DNA of 64,000 bases, taken from Megascapheus bottae. Lineage: Eukaryota > Chordata > Mammalia > Rodentia > Geomyidae. The translations under genes were made by a program, and so were the position numbers. The notes beneath the pieces are model-generated. The model did no database searches, was not told the origin of the DNA, and worked only from the letters and a program-made list of their open reading frames with translations. This document shows positions 21,724-33,479 of this stretch, piece by piece (within the stretch, counting starts at the first letter, position 1; each line of letters begins with the position of its first letter). Location: the NCBI GenBank assembly GCA_024803745.1, contig JANJXV010000013.1, positions 15,931,501-15,995,500 of the forward strand. The letters are read 5' to 3'.

Positions 21724-21765
<42 letters not shown>
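21482..21765 (+). mobile_element. Composite SINE ending in a CA repeat
   Basis: The 7SL-like part is diverged (cctataatcctactattcag). The tail is the interrupted CA repeat at 21686-21762. Confidence 0.6.
21686..21762. repeat. Interrupted CA repeat
   Basis: CA units broken twice by CACGTACA steps. The interruption itself is repeated, suggesting expansion as a longer unit. Confidence 0.95.
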
Positions 21766-21767
<2 letters not shown>

Positions 21768-21786
21768 GGTTCTTAAAAGTCAACAT

Positions 21787-22045
21787 AAAGCTGGATGCGG
21801 TGAGCTCATGCCTGTAATTCTAGCTACTCAGGAAGCTGAGATTTGAGAATCATGGTTCAAAGCCAGCCCGGGAACTAGAGACTTTCAGACTCTTGTCACC
21901 AATTAATCACTAGAAAAAAGTGGGGTTATGGCTTGAAGAGTTCAGGGACAATGCCCAGACCCAGGGGTAGGGCAGTAGCCTTGAGCTACTCAGGGGCAGC
22001 ACCCAGGTCCAGTGATCTACCAAAAAAAAAACAAAAAACAAAAAC
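21787..22045 (+). mobile_element. Composite SINE
   Basis: It begins aaagctggatgcggtgagct about 20 bases after the previous copy. The right monomer is partly doubled; the tail is A-rich. Confidence 0.72.
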
Positions 22046-22049
22046 ATGA

Positions 22050-23280
22050 GGGGACAGAAAATCAGAGCATATAAAATATTACTAAACACAGTACATCTTC
22101 TCTGCAGTATCTGCAGTATTCAATGTTTCTACCACACGTGAGAAATTACTTAAAATGGAAGAAAGATCAAGAAGTCCAACTTCCTAAGTCTCCCTCTGTC
22201 TGAAAGGGGCACTGTTGTGTTACTTTGCATAAGGACACTTGGCTCAGCCCTCCTTGTTGCTCCTCACTCTTCTTACTAGTGTCCTGATAAATTTTAGCTT
22301 CCCTTTCATGCTTATCTTGTATTAATTTTAAAGTTTGATGAACTTCAGAAAAAGTTATTTTTAAGCAGGCCCTGCCAGAAGGTCACTCTGACCTACTCGC
22401 AGCAGTGTCGGGCAGACTGACAATGGTGTGTTTGTCTAAGACAGGAAGCTTCCACAGATACTGTTTGCTTAGGGCAGAACCCTGCAGTTAAGCATATATC
22501 TTCCTGAGACACCCCAGGTGGCACTAAGAAATCGGTAAGGAATTTGTCCTTGGACTTTCCCAAGGATCCCTTTACAGTTCCTCCCTACTAGAGTTGTTTT
22601 ATGAATGTCCCACAGTGTGTGACAGTCACTATGATATATGTGAAGTCCCTGCCTACCTCAAAGAAGTGGATAAGAATGCTGTAACCCTAGGCTCCCCGGG
22701 GCTCTCAGCGTCACCAGTTGCTTCTTTGTGTGCTCAAGAGCCCAGGCTGGAGCTTGCAATGAAGACTCCCTTGCTTCTGCATTGCTGATGGTCTCTGGTG
22801 GTCTTTTGGGCAAAGTTTCAGAACTCATGTATAACAATTTTGATAAGTTCATTTGCCAGGTATAGCATCAGACAAAACCCATAGTATCCTGTAGGACATA
22901 ATTCAGAACGTGGGGCATGGCAGTAGGCTCACTTATGCCGATGAGTTCATTATTTGTGATGAGGAGAGCATGACATATTCAGGTTGCCAATGGGCCAGGT
23001 TTAGGTACTTGTGGAGGAATGTGTCCCAGCATCCAACAGGGCATACTGACATAGACAGGGCACAGTCAACAGCAGAGAGTTCTGATTCAGTAATAGAGGA
23101 TTCAAACACGCTTTCCCGGGAGGAGAGAAGGATGGCATAGCTGTGTAGAGCAGTGGCCAGGTGGATATCTGTTTCGTGTATATAGTGTATGCTGTATATA
23201 TTTATATGTTTTCTATATATTATTCTAGGTAACTATATATTACAAATGTATTATATATAATTATATTACAATTATATAAC
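22050..23280. other. Intergenic, nothing firmly recognised
   Basis: Moderate GC with several short frames. An AT-rich run with tata steps lies at 23175-23285. It may contain old repeats too diverged to name by eye. Confidence 0.45.
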
Positions 23281-23284
23281 TATA

Positions 23285-23470
23285 TTTTGTTCAAGGCCAG
23301 AGCTCTACCATTTTGAGACATAGTACCAATTCGAGCCTTCTTCGTGGTTAATTGGAGATAAGTGTCTCATGGTCATTTCTGCCCTGAATGGCTTTGAACC
23401 ACAGTCCTCACTCAAGATGTCAGCCATCTGAGTAGCTAGGATTACAGACATAAGCCCCCAGTACCCCTTC
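23285..23470 (-). mobile_element. Composite SINE, truncated
   Basis: It lacks the outer part of the right monomer and starts at ttcaaggccagagctctacc after a TA-rich stretch. Confidence 0.6.
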
Positions 23471-23691
23471 CTATCTATCCAGGGTAAAAATGCCCTGACT
23501 TACCACCTAAAACTAATGGCATGCAGGCTCAGATTCACATAAAAGTCACCTAGAAAACATAATTTTCTTTTATATTCATTTTTTATCGAGGTACATGTTA
23601 ATGCAATAAAGTATACCACCTAGCATGCACAAACTGACAAATTTTGAACAGGTTTTATACTATGTAACTAGTAAAGCCCAAAAGTTTATGG

Positions 23692-23945
23692 CAGGCGGGG
23701 AATTTGTGGCTCACACCTGTGATCCTAGCTACTTAGGAGGGAGAGATCTGAAGATTGTGGTTTGAAGCCAGCCTAGGAAAGAAAAAGCTGTGAGACTCTT
23801 ATCTCCAATAAACAACTCAGGAAAAACCAGAAGTGGCACTGTGGCTTAAGTGGTAGAGTGCTAGCTTTGAGCACAAGAATCCCTGGGACAGTAAGCCAGA
23901 CCATTAGTTCAAATCCTGAGACTTGCAAAAAACAAAAAACTAACT
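23692..23945 (+). mobile_element. Composite SINE
   Basis: The sequence ggcggggaatttgtggctca to ctgagacttgcaaaaaac is full length with an A/AAC tail. Confidence 0.75.
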
Positions 23946-23949
23946 AATA

Positions 23950-25490
23950 ATAATTAGAGCATGACCAACAGTCCAAAGAGCTCCACGGGTCATCTGTAAG
24001 CCATCTCTTCCCAGTTTGTTCCTCTGTCCTCCTTCACCCCATCTCATCTTGAAGGAGGCTGTAGACCCAAAGGGACAATTCAAATTGGGAGAATAATTGA
24101 GACATCTTTGCACACTGTGTGTTTCAACTAGGCTAGCAAGCAAAAAGAATTAAACAAGGTTTCTCAAACTCAGCATTTTTTACATTTTCAGTGGAATAAC
24201 ACTGCAGTCAAAAGTTGTGTTATGCATTGTAGAATGTTCTACAGAATTCCTGGCCTCTACCCACTAGACGTCAGAAGCACCTCCTAATTTGGAAGAACAA
24301 CAACAACAACAAAAGTCTCTCCTGGACTTGGGAATCACTCCACTACATGTGGTCTTTTCTCCCCAGTGGAGGCTGGGTTCATATACAATTTTGTTTCCCA
24401 GGGCCTGCAGCCTTCAAGCCCAGCACGTTCTTCATCTTTCCTCTTCTTGCTGGCCTCTACTATGTTACTTTCATTTCTCTGCAAGCTGAACAGGAGAGAA
24501 GAGGGCCTACAGGCGGGCTGGGCCTGTGCAGGGACTCATCCTGCCCTTGGCCTTTGTTTGCCCCCTCAACCTTGGAGAAGCAGTCAAGACTTCACCTTTG
24601 AGGCCCTCAGGTTTGTAGGGAGGTTTTAGGGAGGGGCAAGGACAGTGGGACAGATACTAGCCCGAGAGTAATAAATGAAGTCAGGGAAGTTTATGCCTGC
24701 TCTGAGAAGAATTACAGACAAAGGGCTAGTGTGGGGAGGAGCTGCCTTGGAAAGAACAAGCCCAGTAGGAAGAAGTGTCTAGGCCAAGAGCTAGGCCATC
24801 TCTCTCTCTGTACTAGAGCTTTAATTTTCCATGCTGAAAATGGTGCTTCTGGAATGGTGCTTCTTTTCTAAAGAAATATGCAGGAAGTTTCTTTTTTTTT
24901 TTCTGCCTCCTTCCTCCATCTCACCAGAAGGAAAGCTGATAAGAGAATATCTGCCTGCCAGTGTGTGCAAACGAAGCTGCCGAGACAGGGGAGAAAAATG
25001 GAGTCTTGCAGGCTCTGTGGGGTGTGGGCATTGAAGCTGGTTCTTTCCCTCCCATCCCAGCAGCTGCTGCTGCTCTATTCATTAGCAAGAGCAGGTCACA
25101 TATTTCAGTTGTGCTGCATAGCCAGGTCCTGTAGTGCCAAAAGCCTTATGGCTTTCTGTAGACCAGGCTCCCTTGCAACTCGAACCTTCAAAAGATATAC
25201 CATGTTGTCTCTCACTATGGCATTTGTGTATACCATTCCTTCTACCTAAAGATGCTTTTCCTCTTTCTCATTCCACATTCTCTTCTTGTCATTCAGCTCA
25301 ACTCTATGAAGGAGGCTTCATGTTGCCTATTCCCTTGTTTAATACATGCAAAAAAAAAAAAAACCCAAAACAAAAAACCATGCAACTCTGGAAAGAGTGT
25401 GTACCTCATTTGACATGTTATAGATGTCTAAAACATTGCTTGATTACCATCTGCTATATTTAGACCACTGTTAACTTCACTATGGCTAAC
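23950..25490. other. Intergenic, nothing firmly recognised
   Basis: Several overlapping frames of 60-123 codons (24289-24629, 24831-25249) have no domain and no continuity across frames. They read as chance. Confidence 0.45.
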
Positions 25491-25506
25491 ACTATCTGTT
25501 TTTTTG

Positions 25507-26963
25507 TTTTTTTTTAATATTTTTTATTGTAATTAATAAAAGGGTTACATGATATTTGCCAGATAGAAGGTGCATTAATTCATATACATTGATACCCTTT
25601 CACATGTCTTGTTCCCCATTACCCCCCATCTTGGTTTTTCCCCCTTCCCTATCGAATTCCAAATAACTAAATACAAATATATCCAATTTATCAGATAACA
25701 AAGTGAGATACTGTAACAATATGAGATACCCAAGGGACAGCAAAAGAGATGAGAGATAACATAGTACATTAAGGACAACAATCATTCGTTATATGGCTTT
25801 TGTTTCAATATCCTGGAGGTCCTTTCAATTACCTTCATTCTATATGGCCTTATGTATCAAGGTTTTGCGCTATTGCAGATCTCTGCTAGTAGAGCCCAAG
25901 GTTTCTACTGATTATGACAAATGAGGGAAACCATTGAGCCTAAGTTCCTTTGAGTCTGGCTTACTTCACTTAATATGATTTTTTCTAAGTCTTTCCATTT
26001 CCTAACAAATGGGACGATGTCATTTTTTCTGACAGCAGCATAGAATTCCATTATGTACAAATACCACAACTTGTTGATCCACTCATCAACTGAGGGGCAT
26101 CTAGGTTGGTTCCATATCTTTGCTATGGTGAATAATGCTGCAATGAACATTGTTGTGCTAGTGGATTTAGTATGCCCTAGATTCTGGATGGTTGGGTGAA
26201 TGCCAAGTAGTGGAATTGCTGGGTCATAGGGGAGTTCTATGTTTAGCCTTTTGAGGCACTGCCATACTGATTTCCATAATGGTTGAATGAGTTTGCACTC
26301 CCACCAACAGTGTAGTAGTGATCCCTCCTGGCCACATCCCCTCCAGCATCTGTTATTATTCGTTTTCCTGATCCTGGCCATTCTAACCGGAGTGAGGTGA
26401 AATCTTAGAGTTGTTTTGATTTGCATTTCTGTTATGACCAGAGATGTTGAGCATTTCTTCATGTGTCTATAGGCCATTTTTCTTTCTTCTTCAGAGAAGA
26501 CTCTCTTTAGGTCTTTGGCCCATTTTTTAATGGGATGGTTGTTACTTTGGAGATTCGTTTTGGAGTGATTCAATTTTTTGAGCTGTTGATATATTTTAGA
26601 TACGAGGCCTTTGTCCATTGTATGGTTGGTGAAGATCTTCTCCCACTCTGTAGGCTTCCTAATTAATTTACTAGCTATGTCCTTTGCCATACAAAAGCTC
26701 TGCAGTTTAATGCAGTCCCACTTATCCAGCCTTTCTCTGATTTGTTGTGATTCTTGGTCCTTATTAAGAAAGTTTCGACCTGTGCCAAGGAGGCCTAGTG
26801 TATCTCCTATTCCTTCTTGTAAAGTTTTCAGTGTGTCAGCTTTTACCTCCAGGTCTTTGATCCATTTGGAGTTAATTCTAGTGCAGGGTGACAAAGAAGG
26901 ATCCAACCAGTTCTTAACCAGTTCTGCCAGCACAACTTGTTGAAGAGGCTGTCTTTCTTCCAT
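25507..26963 (-). mobile_element. 5'-truncated LINE-1, 3' part of ORF2 plus 3'UTR
   Basis: Reading the - strand gives an uninterrupted stretch of over 340 codons of the ORF2 C-terminus. It includes the CX3CX7HX4C Cys-rich motif (CWRGCGQEGSLLHC...) and the terminal segment PAIPLLGIHP to MVSLICHNQ (stop 25905-25907). A 3'UTR and a T-rich (poly-A on the - strand) end at 25507-25530 follow. The endonuclease and most of the reverse transcriptase are absent, so it cannot move. The open frame implies a young copy. A 12-base near-match (25495-25506 and 26964-26975, one mismatch) may be the target duplication, but it is T-rich and therefore weak. Confidence 0.9.
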
Positions 26964-27079
26964 TCTATTTTTTTGTAAGCCCTTTATTTTCATACTTTCA
27001 TTATATTCACTGCCTTGTCATCCTTACTTTTCCACCTTTCACCCTTTCTACATTTTTATTTGAGTCTAGGGATTATTTC

Positions 27080-27268
27080 TCCTGGGTTCTGGGGCTGGAA
27101 ACTCTGGGCTTGGGCACCTCCCTAAGCCACAGCACCACTTTTCACCTTTTTGAATAGTTTACTAGAGATAAGAGTCTCACAGAGTTTCCTTCTCAGGCTG
27201 GCTTTGAATGGCAATCCTAAATCTCAGCCCCCTGAATGGCCAGGATTACAGGTGTGAGGCACCAGTGC
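27080..27268 (-). mobile_element. Composite SINE
   Basis: The sequence ttctggggctggaaactctg to gccaggattacaggtgtgag; the right monomer is shortened. Confidence 0.62.
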
Positions 27269-27864
27269 TCAGTCAGGAGTTTTGCTTTAAAGCTTTCTCC
27301 TCTGATTTGTTCATTGTCCAACACATTGTTTGAAGGTACATTATTTAAATTCCCTGTGTTCTATGCTTTCTGTAGTTTCTCTTTGTTGACTTGTTTTATT
27401 TCATTAAGATCTGATAAGCAATTGAAAATTATTTGAATGTTTTGTTAAGACTAGCTCTATGTCATAAAATATATTTATTTTAGAAAAGTTCAATGGGCCA
27501 CAACTGCTTCTTCTTCCCGGAAAAACTTTCCCAAACTGATGGTTCCAAAGGAGACGTGAACCCTTTCCTTTTTGGAGCTTCGTGTTTCTGATTCCAGATC
27601 TTTCCCCTGTATCTAGACTAGCTATTTAAGTGATCATCTAGCTGTGACTCTTCCTTGTGGGTCCCAGAAACAGGAATATGCAGACCTTTGACTTCCAAAT
27701 CCATGGACTGGAAAAGGATACATTTGCAGTGGCTCCACAAATAATACAAGAAGAAAGAGCTGTCCTGGTGTCAGTCTCCTGCTCAGATTAGTGGTGCAAA
27801 CAGACTTCATTAGAGCATTTCTATACCTGCAAACAATGTATCCCAATCTGCATGTGTCTTAGTT

Positions 27865-28045
27865 CCTGGGTTCTGTTTCGGAGCTTCTTTTTGCTCAAGA
27901 AGAGCACTCTACCACTTGAGACACAGTGTCACTTCTGGCTATTTTGAGGGGTTTATTAGTAATAAGAGTCTCATGGACTTTCAGATTTCAGCCTCCTGAA
28001 TGCTAGGATTACAGGTGTGAGGCATCAGTGCCTGGCCACCATCTT
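27865..28045 (-). mobile_element. Composite SINE, shortened
   Basis: It keeps gagcactctaccacttgaga and tgctaggattacaggtgtga. It ends about 320 bases before the TRIM34 relic. Confidence 0.62.
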
Positions 28046-28362
28046 CATATCTCATTTCAAAGTATTTTCGTTACTCATCTTCCATCATTCTTGCTTCCTT
28101 TTTTTTTTTGTTTTTAAGATTCTGTCTGCCTCTGAAACTTCATACCTTTCCAACACACTGAAGGGTAGCTGATGTCCAGCTGTTTTGTCCAGTCTTCAGC
28201 AGAAACTAACATTCAGTGGGTGCTACTCATATTGGACACTTCCACCATCTATTTTGAATCTGCCAAATCACCGAGGAGTCTCTGAGTACAAAGAGTAGAG
28301 TAGAAAAAGACTTGGGGTATAGAGTTAGAAGATTTAAACAGGAGCAAGCCAGCAGCAGGGCG

Positions 28363-28788
28363 ATGACTTCACAAATCTTGATGAACCCATGGGAGGAGGT
28401 GACTTGTCCCATCAGCCTGGGGCTTCTGAAGGAACCCCCGAGTCTAGACTGCAGCCATAGCTTCTGCCAAGCCTGTATCACCACCAGCAATTGGGAAGAC
28501 AACGGTAGGCTCAGAAGAGCACTGTGTGCGGTATGAGACATTCACTGGAAAATCAATGTGCAAATCAGCACTTGGCTGGTATAGTGAGAAAACTCATGGA
28601 AGTAAAGTTGAGCCCTGACTTTGAGCGGGGAAGAGATTATGCCATGGAAAGGCAATGTATGCCATGGAGAGAAACTCCTACTCGTCTGTGAGGAGGATAG
28701 GAAGGCCATTTATTGGCTCTGTGAACGATCTCAGGAGCACTGTGGTCACCACGCCTTCCTCTCAGGGGAGGTAGTAAAGGAATGGCAG
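28363..28788 (+). pseudogene. TRIM34-like pseudogene, RING/B-box exon relic
   Basis: It starts at an ATG (MTSQILMN) and keeps EEVTCPI and [13 protein letters not shown]. The reading then leaves frame between about 28500 and 28518, continues in a second frame through NQHLAGIV to about 28660, and returns for the B-box ([13 protein letters not shown]). It ends at GCAG|GTTTGG, a weakened donor. The RING is missing the second metal ligand. Confidence 0.88.
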
Positions 28789-29315
28789 GTTTGGCAGAAG
28801 ATGATGCTTGGGAAAACATCTCATCTCATCTTTCCTTCCTCCTATATCTCTTCTACAGTCAGCTTCCAATGCCCTGAATACCTGCATGTGCTCTCCTTCC
28901 ATTTGCATAAAGTGTGAGGCAGGAGAAGGAGGTATGGAGAAATCTGCATAGTGAATTCTTTCCCAAGTTTAGCTTTCACAGCTCCTCTTAGTAAGATGAT
29001 TGCTGGGAACACTGAAAAGTGGATGTGCTAAACCATTAATAAGAACAAAGAATTTTGTGATGCAGAATCGACACTTACTCTAAGGAAAGAGAGACAGTGG
29101 CTTTTTACTAGAAATGTAATGACGTCTATCCTTAAGGGATAACAAATGCACTACCTCCCTGTATTTCATATTTCCTCTAATATAGGACTCTACGCATCAG
29201 GCTCAGTTTCTATAAACTGGACCCTTTTGAGATCACTCTGGTGGCTCCTTTCCTAATCCTGTCTAGGTGCAGAGAATGATTAAGGCTTTGACTGGTGTGA
29301 TTTCTGCCTCACAAA

Positions 29316-29411
29316 ACAAGACTCCACATCACCCTCACCAGGCTGAGGAAGGAGAAGCAGGAAGCCCAGAAGTTGGAAGCTAATGTTAGACAAGAGAAAA
29401 GTTTTTGGAAG
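29316..29411 (+). pseudogene. TRIM34-like pseudogene, 96-nt exon relic
   Basis: Reading back from the donor gives TRLRKEKQEAQKLEANVRQE then KSFWK, the coiled-coil start of this TRIM group. The expected acceptor AG at 29314-29315 reads AA. The donor is GC (AAG|GCAACG), the same non-canonical dinucleotide as in TRIM6. Confidence 0.75.
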
Positions 29412-29857
29412 GCAACGCCCTTTTCTCTTTATTGCTGATATTGACTAGTTCTATATACTATTTGATCTGTTCCTTATTAGGGGTGAGGCCTGGAGAGTGG
29501 ATTTGTTAAAAGTATTCAGAAAAGATTATAGTTGGGCACACAGTGGCTAGCACAACAATGGAGAATATTCTATTCTGTTTCTCTTTTCCAATAAGGCTCC
29601 AACACTTCTGAACAACAGGCTAGAGTTTCCTTCAAGACTCTAAACTAAAAATGTGTGAATACAAGGATTCCTGTCCATGGCAGTGGTCTGCAAATTTAAC
29701 ATTTTATCTGTAGGTGGCCTAGAGGAGATAATCTGAAGGCATTATTCTTCTAGATACTTAAGTGAAAGTCCTAGGGTAAATGTACCATTGCTCAAAAAAT
29801 TTTTTCCTGCTTGTATGTGCTGTTAGCTTAAAGTTTCTCATATATATATAAAATTTT

Positions 29858-30095
29858 GTGTGCCAGTGCTGGGACTTGAACTCGGGCCCTTATATTCTCA
29901 CTTAGCTTTTCTCTTGACCAAACTAGGAGTGCTACCACTTGAGCCACACTTTCATTTTTTTTTGCTGGCAAATAGGAGATGAGAGTGTATTTCAGATTTG
30001 TCTGCTCAGGCTGTCTTCTAATCTAGATCCTCATATCTCAGTCTACTTTCTGTGTAACTGGGATTACAACCAGGAAGTACCAGGGTCCTCCCCAA
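29858..30095 (-). mobile_element. Composite SINE inside the TRIM34 relic
   Basis: It lies in the intron between the 96-nt and 230-nt exon relics; tgtgccagtgctgggacttg to ggattacaaccagg. Confidence 0.65.
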
Positions 30096-30228
30096 CACTC
30101 AAAAATTCACAACAATAGCAAAACATACATCACAAAAATATTGTCTTTCTATCTGGTTCCTAAAATCTTATATGGTAGGCCTAGCATCCGACAAGAGTAA
30201 TTGACATATTTCTTGTCCATCTTTACAG

Positions 30229-30458
30229 AATCAGGTACAGACTGCGAGACAAAGGATTCAAAGAGAATTTATGCAGTTTAGAAGAATCCTGGACTATGAG
30301 GAAGAGACTAGGAGCTGCAAAGATTGGAGGAAGAAGAAAAAGATAATGGGTAACTTGGCACAGCTAAGGATGAGCTAGCTCAGCAGAGCCAGTTGGTGAA
30401 GGAGCTCATCTTAGATCTAGAATGTCAGAGTCAATGGATAACAGTGGAGCTGCTGCAG
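30229..30458 (+). pseudogene. TRIM34-like pseudogene, coiled-coil exon relic
   Basis: The acceptor ctttacag and donor GCAG|GTAGGA are intact. It encodes NQVQTARQRIQREF, then a one-base deletion near 30314 shifts the frame. In the restored register an in-frame TAA falls in the Glu/Lys-rich stretch before ELAQQSQLVKELI. At 230 nt it is one base short of the family's 231. Confidence 0.82.
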
Positions 30459-30811
30459 GTAGGACTGTACAGCCAATCTGAGGTTCTGTAAATGCAAGCT
30501 CTTACGTTTCTTTCCATAAATAATTATCTTCCATGTTGCATTGAAATCATCAGACTAAGCATTCATGTCTTTTAGTTTTTCTTGATGTTAAGAGAAACAC
30601 ATTCCATTTTCTACCATTAAGTATGATGTTAGCTGTGTGAGACCCTTAGGGCCTCATGCTTGCCAGGCAAGTGCTTTATCCCTGAGACATGTCCCTCAGA
30701 CAAGTTTTTATCATTGTCCCTGCATCTGGTTCTGGATCTCATATTTCATCTGTCTTATCATGTAAAGACCTAGTCAGACCTGAAACAAGATGTGAAAATA
30801 ACTCTTCTTTT

Positions 30812-30998
30812 TTGCCAGTCCTAGAGCTTGAACTCAGGGCTTGGTACATATCCTTAAGCTTTCTCAAGGCAAAATCTTTCCCACTTGAGCCACAGCACCA
30901 CTTCTGGTTTTTTCTCTGTGTGTAGTACTGAGAAAACAAACCCAGGACTTTGTGCATGCTAGGCAAGTACTGTATCATTAAGCCAAACTCCTGGCCTG
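30812..30998 (-). mobile_element. IDL-Geo type SINE
   Basis: The sequence tttgccagtcctagagcttg to attaagccaaactcctggcc is full length and lies after the last TRIM34 exon relic. Confidence 0.8.
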
Positions 30999-31414
30999 GA
31001 ATAACTCTTATATTTGCTTTGCACACATAAGAATCAAAACCACCAGATTATTCTTCAAGATTCGCATTGGATTGCCAAAAACATAAGCCTTGGGTTAGTG
31101 GCTTTGACTCAGGTTGCCCATGACATTTTTTTCCACTTATGTTTAAAGCTCGTAAAGAAATAGGAGTTCTGTGTCTATAGCATACAATTCATGTTAGTAG
31201 TTATGACTACTAAATGTTTGCAACATTCCCCCCCACACACAAAAATCTGTACTCTCTAACATGGAACACAAATGGACTTCAAAATTTGGCATAGGGGGCT
31301 CTACTGAGTGCTTGCCTGGCATGCATGTCCTTTGGACTCACCGTATGAATGTTGAGAGTCCTGTTTAATTAATCATTTCCAAGTATAATTTTTTGTCTAT
31401 TACTATCCATTGTG

Positions 31415-31860
31415 TTTACTTGATGCTGGTGGGGATATAGCCAAAAAAGAACACTACCACACTGTTGGTGGGAATGTAAACTTGTTCAACCACTCTGGAA
31501 AGCAGGGTGGCACTTCCTCAACTGAACTAAACATAGAGCTAGCAATCCCACTCCTGGGTATTTATCCAAGTGACCACAAACCAGGCCACACTAAAGTCAC
31601 TAACACAACTATGTTCACTGCAGCATTGATTACCATAGCTAAGTTCTGGAATCATCCCAGATGCCCCAGATGCCCCTCCGTGGGAGAATGGATCTAGAAA
31701 ATGTGGAATGCTTGCTTCCATCAGAAAAAAATAGCATTGTGCCATTCTTAAAGAAATGGAAAGACTTTGGAAACAATTGTATCAAGCAAAGTAAGCCAGG
31801 TCCTAAGAAACATTAGCTGCATGGTCTCCCTAATTTGTAACAAATAACATGTGCTATGAA
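31415..31860 (+). mobile_element. LINE-1 ORF2 C-terminal fragment
   Basis: The + strand encodes NIELAIPLLGIYPSDHKPGH and FTAALITIAKFWNHPRCP, then continues through a frame-shifted end (MVSLICNK). It is homologous to the L1 at 25.5-27.0 kb but diverged and broken. It lies where TRIM34 exons 5-8 would be expected. Confidence 0.82.
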
Positions 31861-33239
31861 AACAGCAATTTTAATCCACTTGCTTTTATAAATCCATTAA
31901 CAGCATTTTATATGCTTTTCATATTGTTTGATGGATACTTTCTCTTTTGTAAAATATACTCTGCTTATTGTAGAAAGTGCTTAGACCGTCTGTGGCTGTT
32001 CGTCATCACCATGTAATATGATCTGTTCTTTATACACATCCAGTCTTTTTTTTCTTACTTAACCATGTAGATTCAAATGACAGCTACTATGATGATTATT
32101 AACATGTACAACTTCAGTATGGACCATTTCTATGGACTCTTGACTTGTGGATGAGCAACTTCAGGTATGTTAATTCCTTAGTGGATTCTAGTAAAAGCAT
32201 GCATATCACATGTGTGGTACTAAATTAGGAAACGAAAGGAAGATGTACAGATTAATCTCAAGATATATCATATTATATATAGCTTCCTTTCTTCCTTGTT
32301 TTCCTGGACAAGTCTAAGAAAATTGGTTTTTCCCCCTCACCCCTGCCCCCAATCTATTAATCTCTTCATGCAGAGCCCTGGTGACTCCTCCTGTAGAAAA
32401 AATAGGATGAGCCTTTAACAGAAGGTCTTGACAAGAACTTGCATGTTCCCCTGAGATTATATGTAAAAGATGACATCTATATTTAGAAACTGGGACCATT
32501 GGTGCTTTGAGCCAACCACTCTCTCCCTGGACAAATGCAGGCATAAATGAGAGCTTACCTCCCCATCCAGGAAGTGTCAAGTGTTCTCCAGTGCCTTTTG
32601 CCACTGTGACTAGGATGAGTGTCAAATGGCTAAGATGGGAAAAAATAAGGTTGAGGTGAGTTATATGAAGCCATAATGAAATGTTGGGGAACATAGAGAT
32701 GAAAATAGAAGAGATACTCATGTTTTTGACTTTCCTTGGGGATCATCTCAGTCTGCTGAGAAACGAGGGTTCCTCAGATCTCTGCAGTAGTTGGGTGGCC
32801 CTAATGTGTATCAGAATTGATCGTGAGTATAACCTTTTCTGCTATAGATGAATCCTTCCTGTTTCAGTTTGAAGTCTTAGACTCTTGTTATTTTCCTTGT
32901 GGGCCTAGAGATAAGACAGATTTCTAGAAGCAGTCTTTCTCAAAATAGAGAAGTAAAGATTTCATTAGAAAATAGAGCTATGCGACATCAAAATTGTAGA
33001 CAAAAGGAAAGATGATAAAAAAGAAATATTAGTGGTGAATGTAATCAAAATATGCTATGTGACTGCATGTAAGTATGACCATAAACTCGATTAGAGAAAT
33101 AAAACTAAAAAGTATTTCATCTGATGATATAGTATACTATTTATCAAAATGAACTCCAGGAAATCAAAACAAGAGTATTTATTTCCTTGTTGCTGTTTTT
33201 CTTTTCTTTTTATATTGTTTGTTTATCTGTCTATCTTTG

Positions 33240-33475
33240 GGAGGCGAAAGGGAGACCCAGAAATGGAGGGACAAAGAATGAACGAATGCAGCAGTGGTAC
33301 TCACTAGACATTCTGTTGAAAATGAACTCTACAACTTCTGGGTGAGGATGGGAGGAAAACACTGGGAGAGAGCAAGGGAAGGGGTGATTTTGTGAAAAAA
33401 GAAATATTATCTGACATATGTAACTGTAATCCCTCTGTACATCACTTTTACAATAACAATAAAAATTAAACTATT
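33240..33475 (+). mobile_element. LINE-1 3'UTR end
   Basis: A purine-rich tract is followed by gtaactgtaatccctctgt, then acatcacttttacaataac and an A-rich end. The same 3' end pattern recurs at 53.2 and 59.4 kb. Confidence 0.6.
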
Positions 33476-33479
33476 ATCA

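Larger units (their letters stand above)
28363..30458 (+). pseudogene. TRIM34: TRIM34-like pseudogene, first three coding exons only
   Basis: Decayed copies of the RING/B-box exon (28363-28788), the 96-nt coiled-coil exon (about 29316-29411) and the 231-nt coiled-coil exon (30229-30458, one base short) lie in order on the + strand, 12 kb after TRIM6. [33 protein letters not shown] and QLVKELI resemble TRIM34 more than TRIM6. Damage: the second RING Cys is now Ser (CPIS), two compensating frame changes in exon 2 with a stop at 28534-28536, an apparent AG-to-AA change at the exon 3 acceptor, a one-base shift in exon 4 and a further in-frame stop. No linker or B30.2 exons are visible downstream. 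It is not expected to make a functional ligase. Confidence 0.88.

Noticed and set aside
25905..26993. A 362-codon gene on the - strand
   Set aside because: It is the C-terminal part of LINE-1 ORF2 with the Cys-rich motif, not a host gene.
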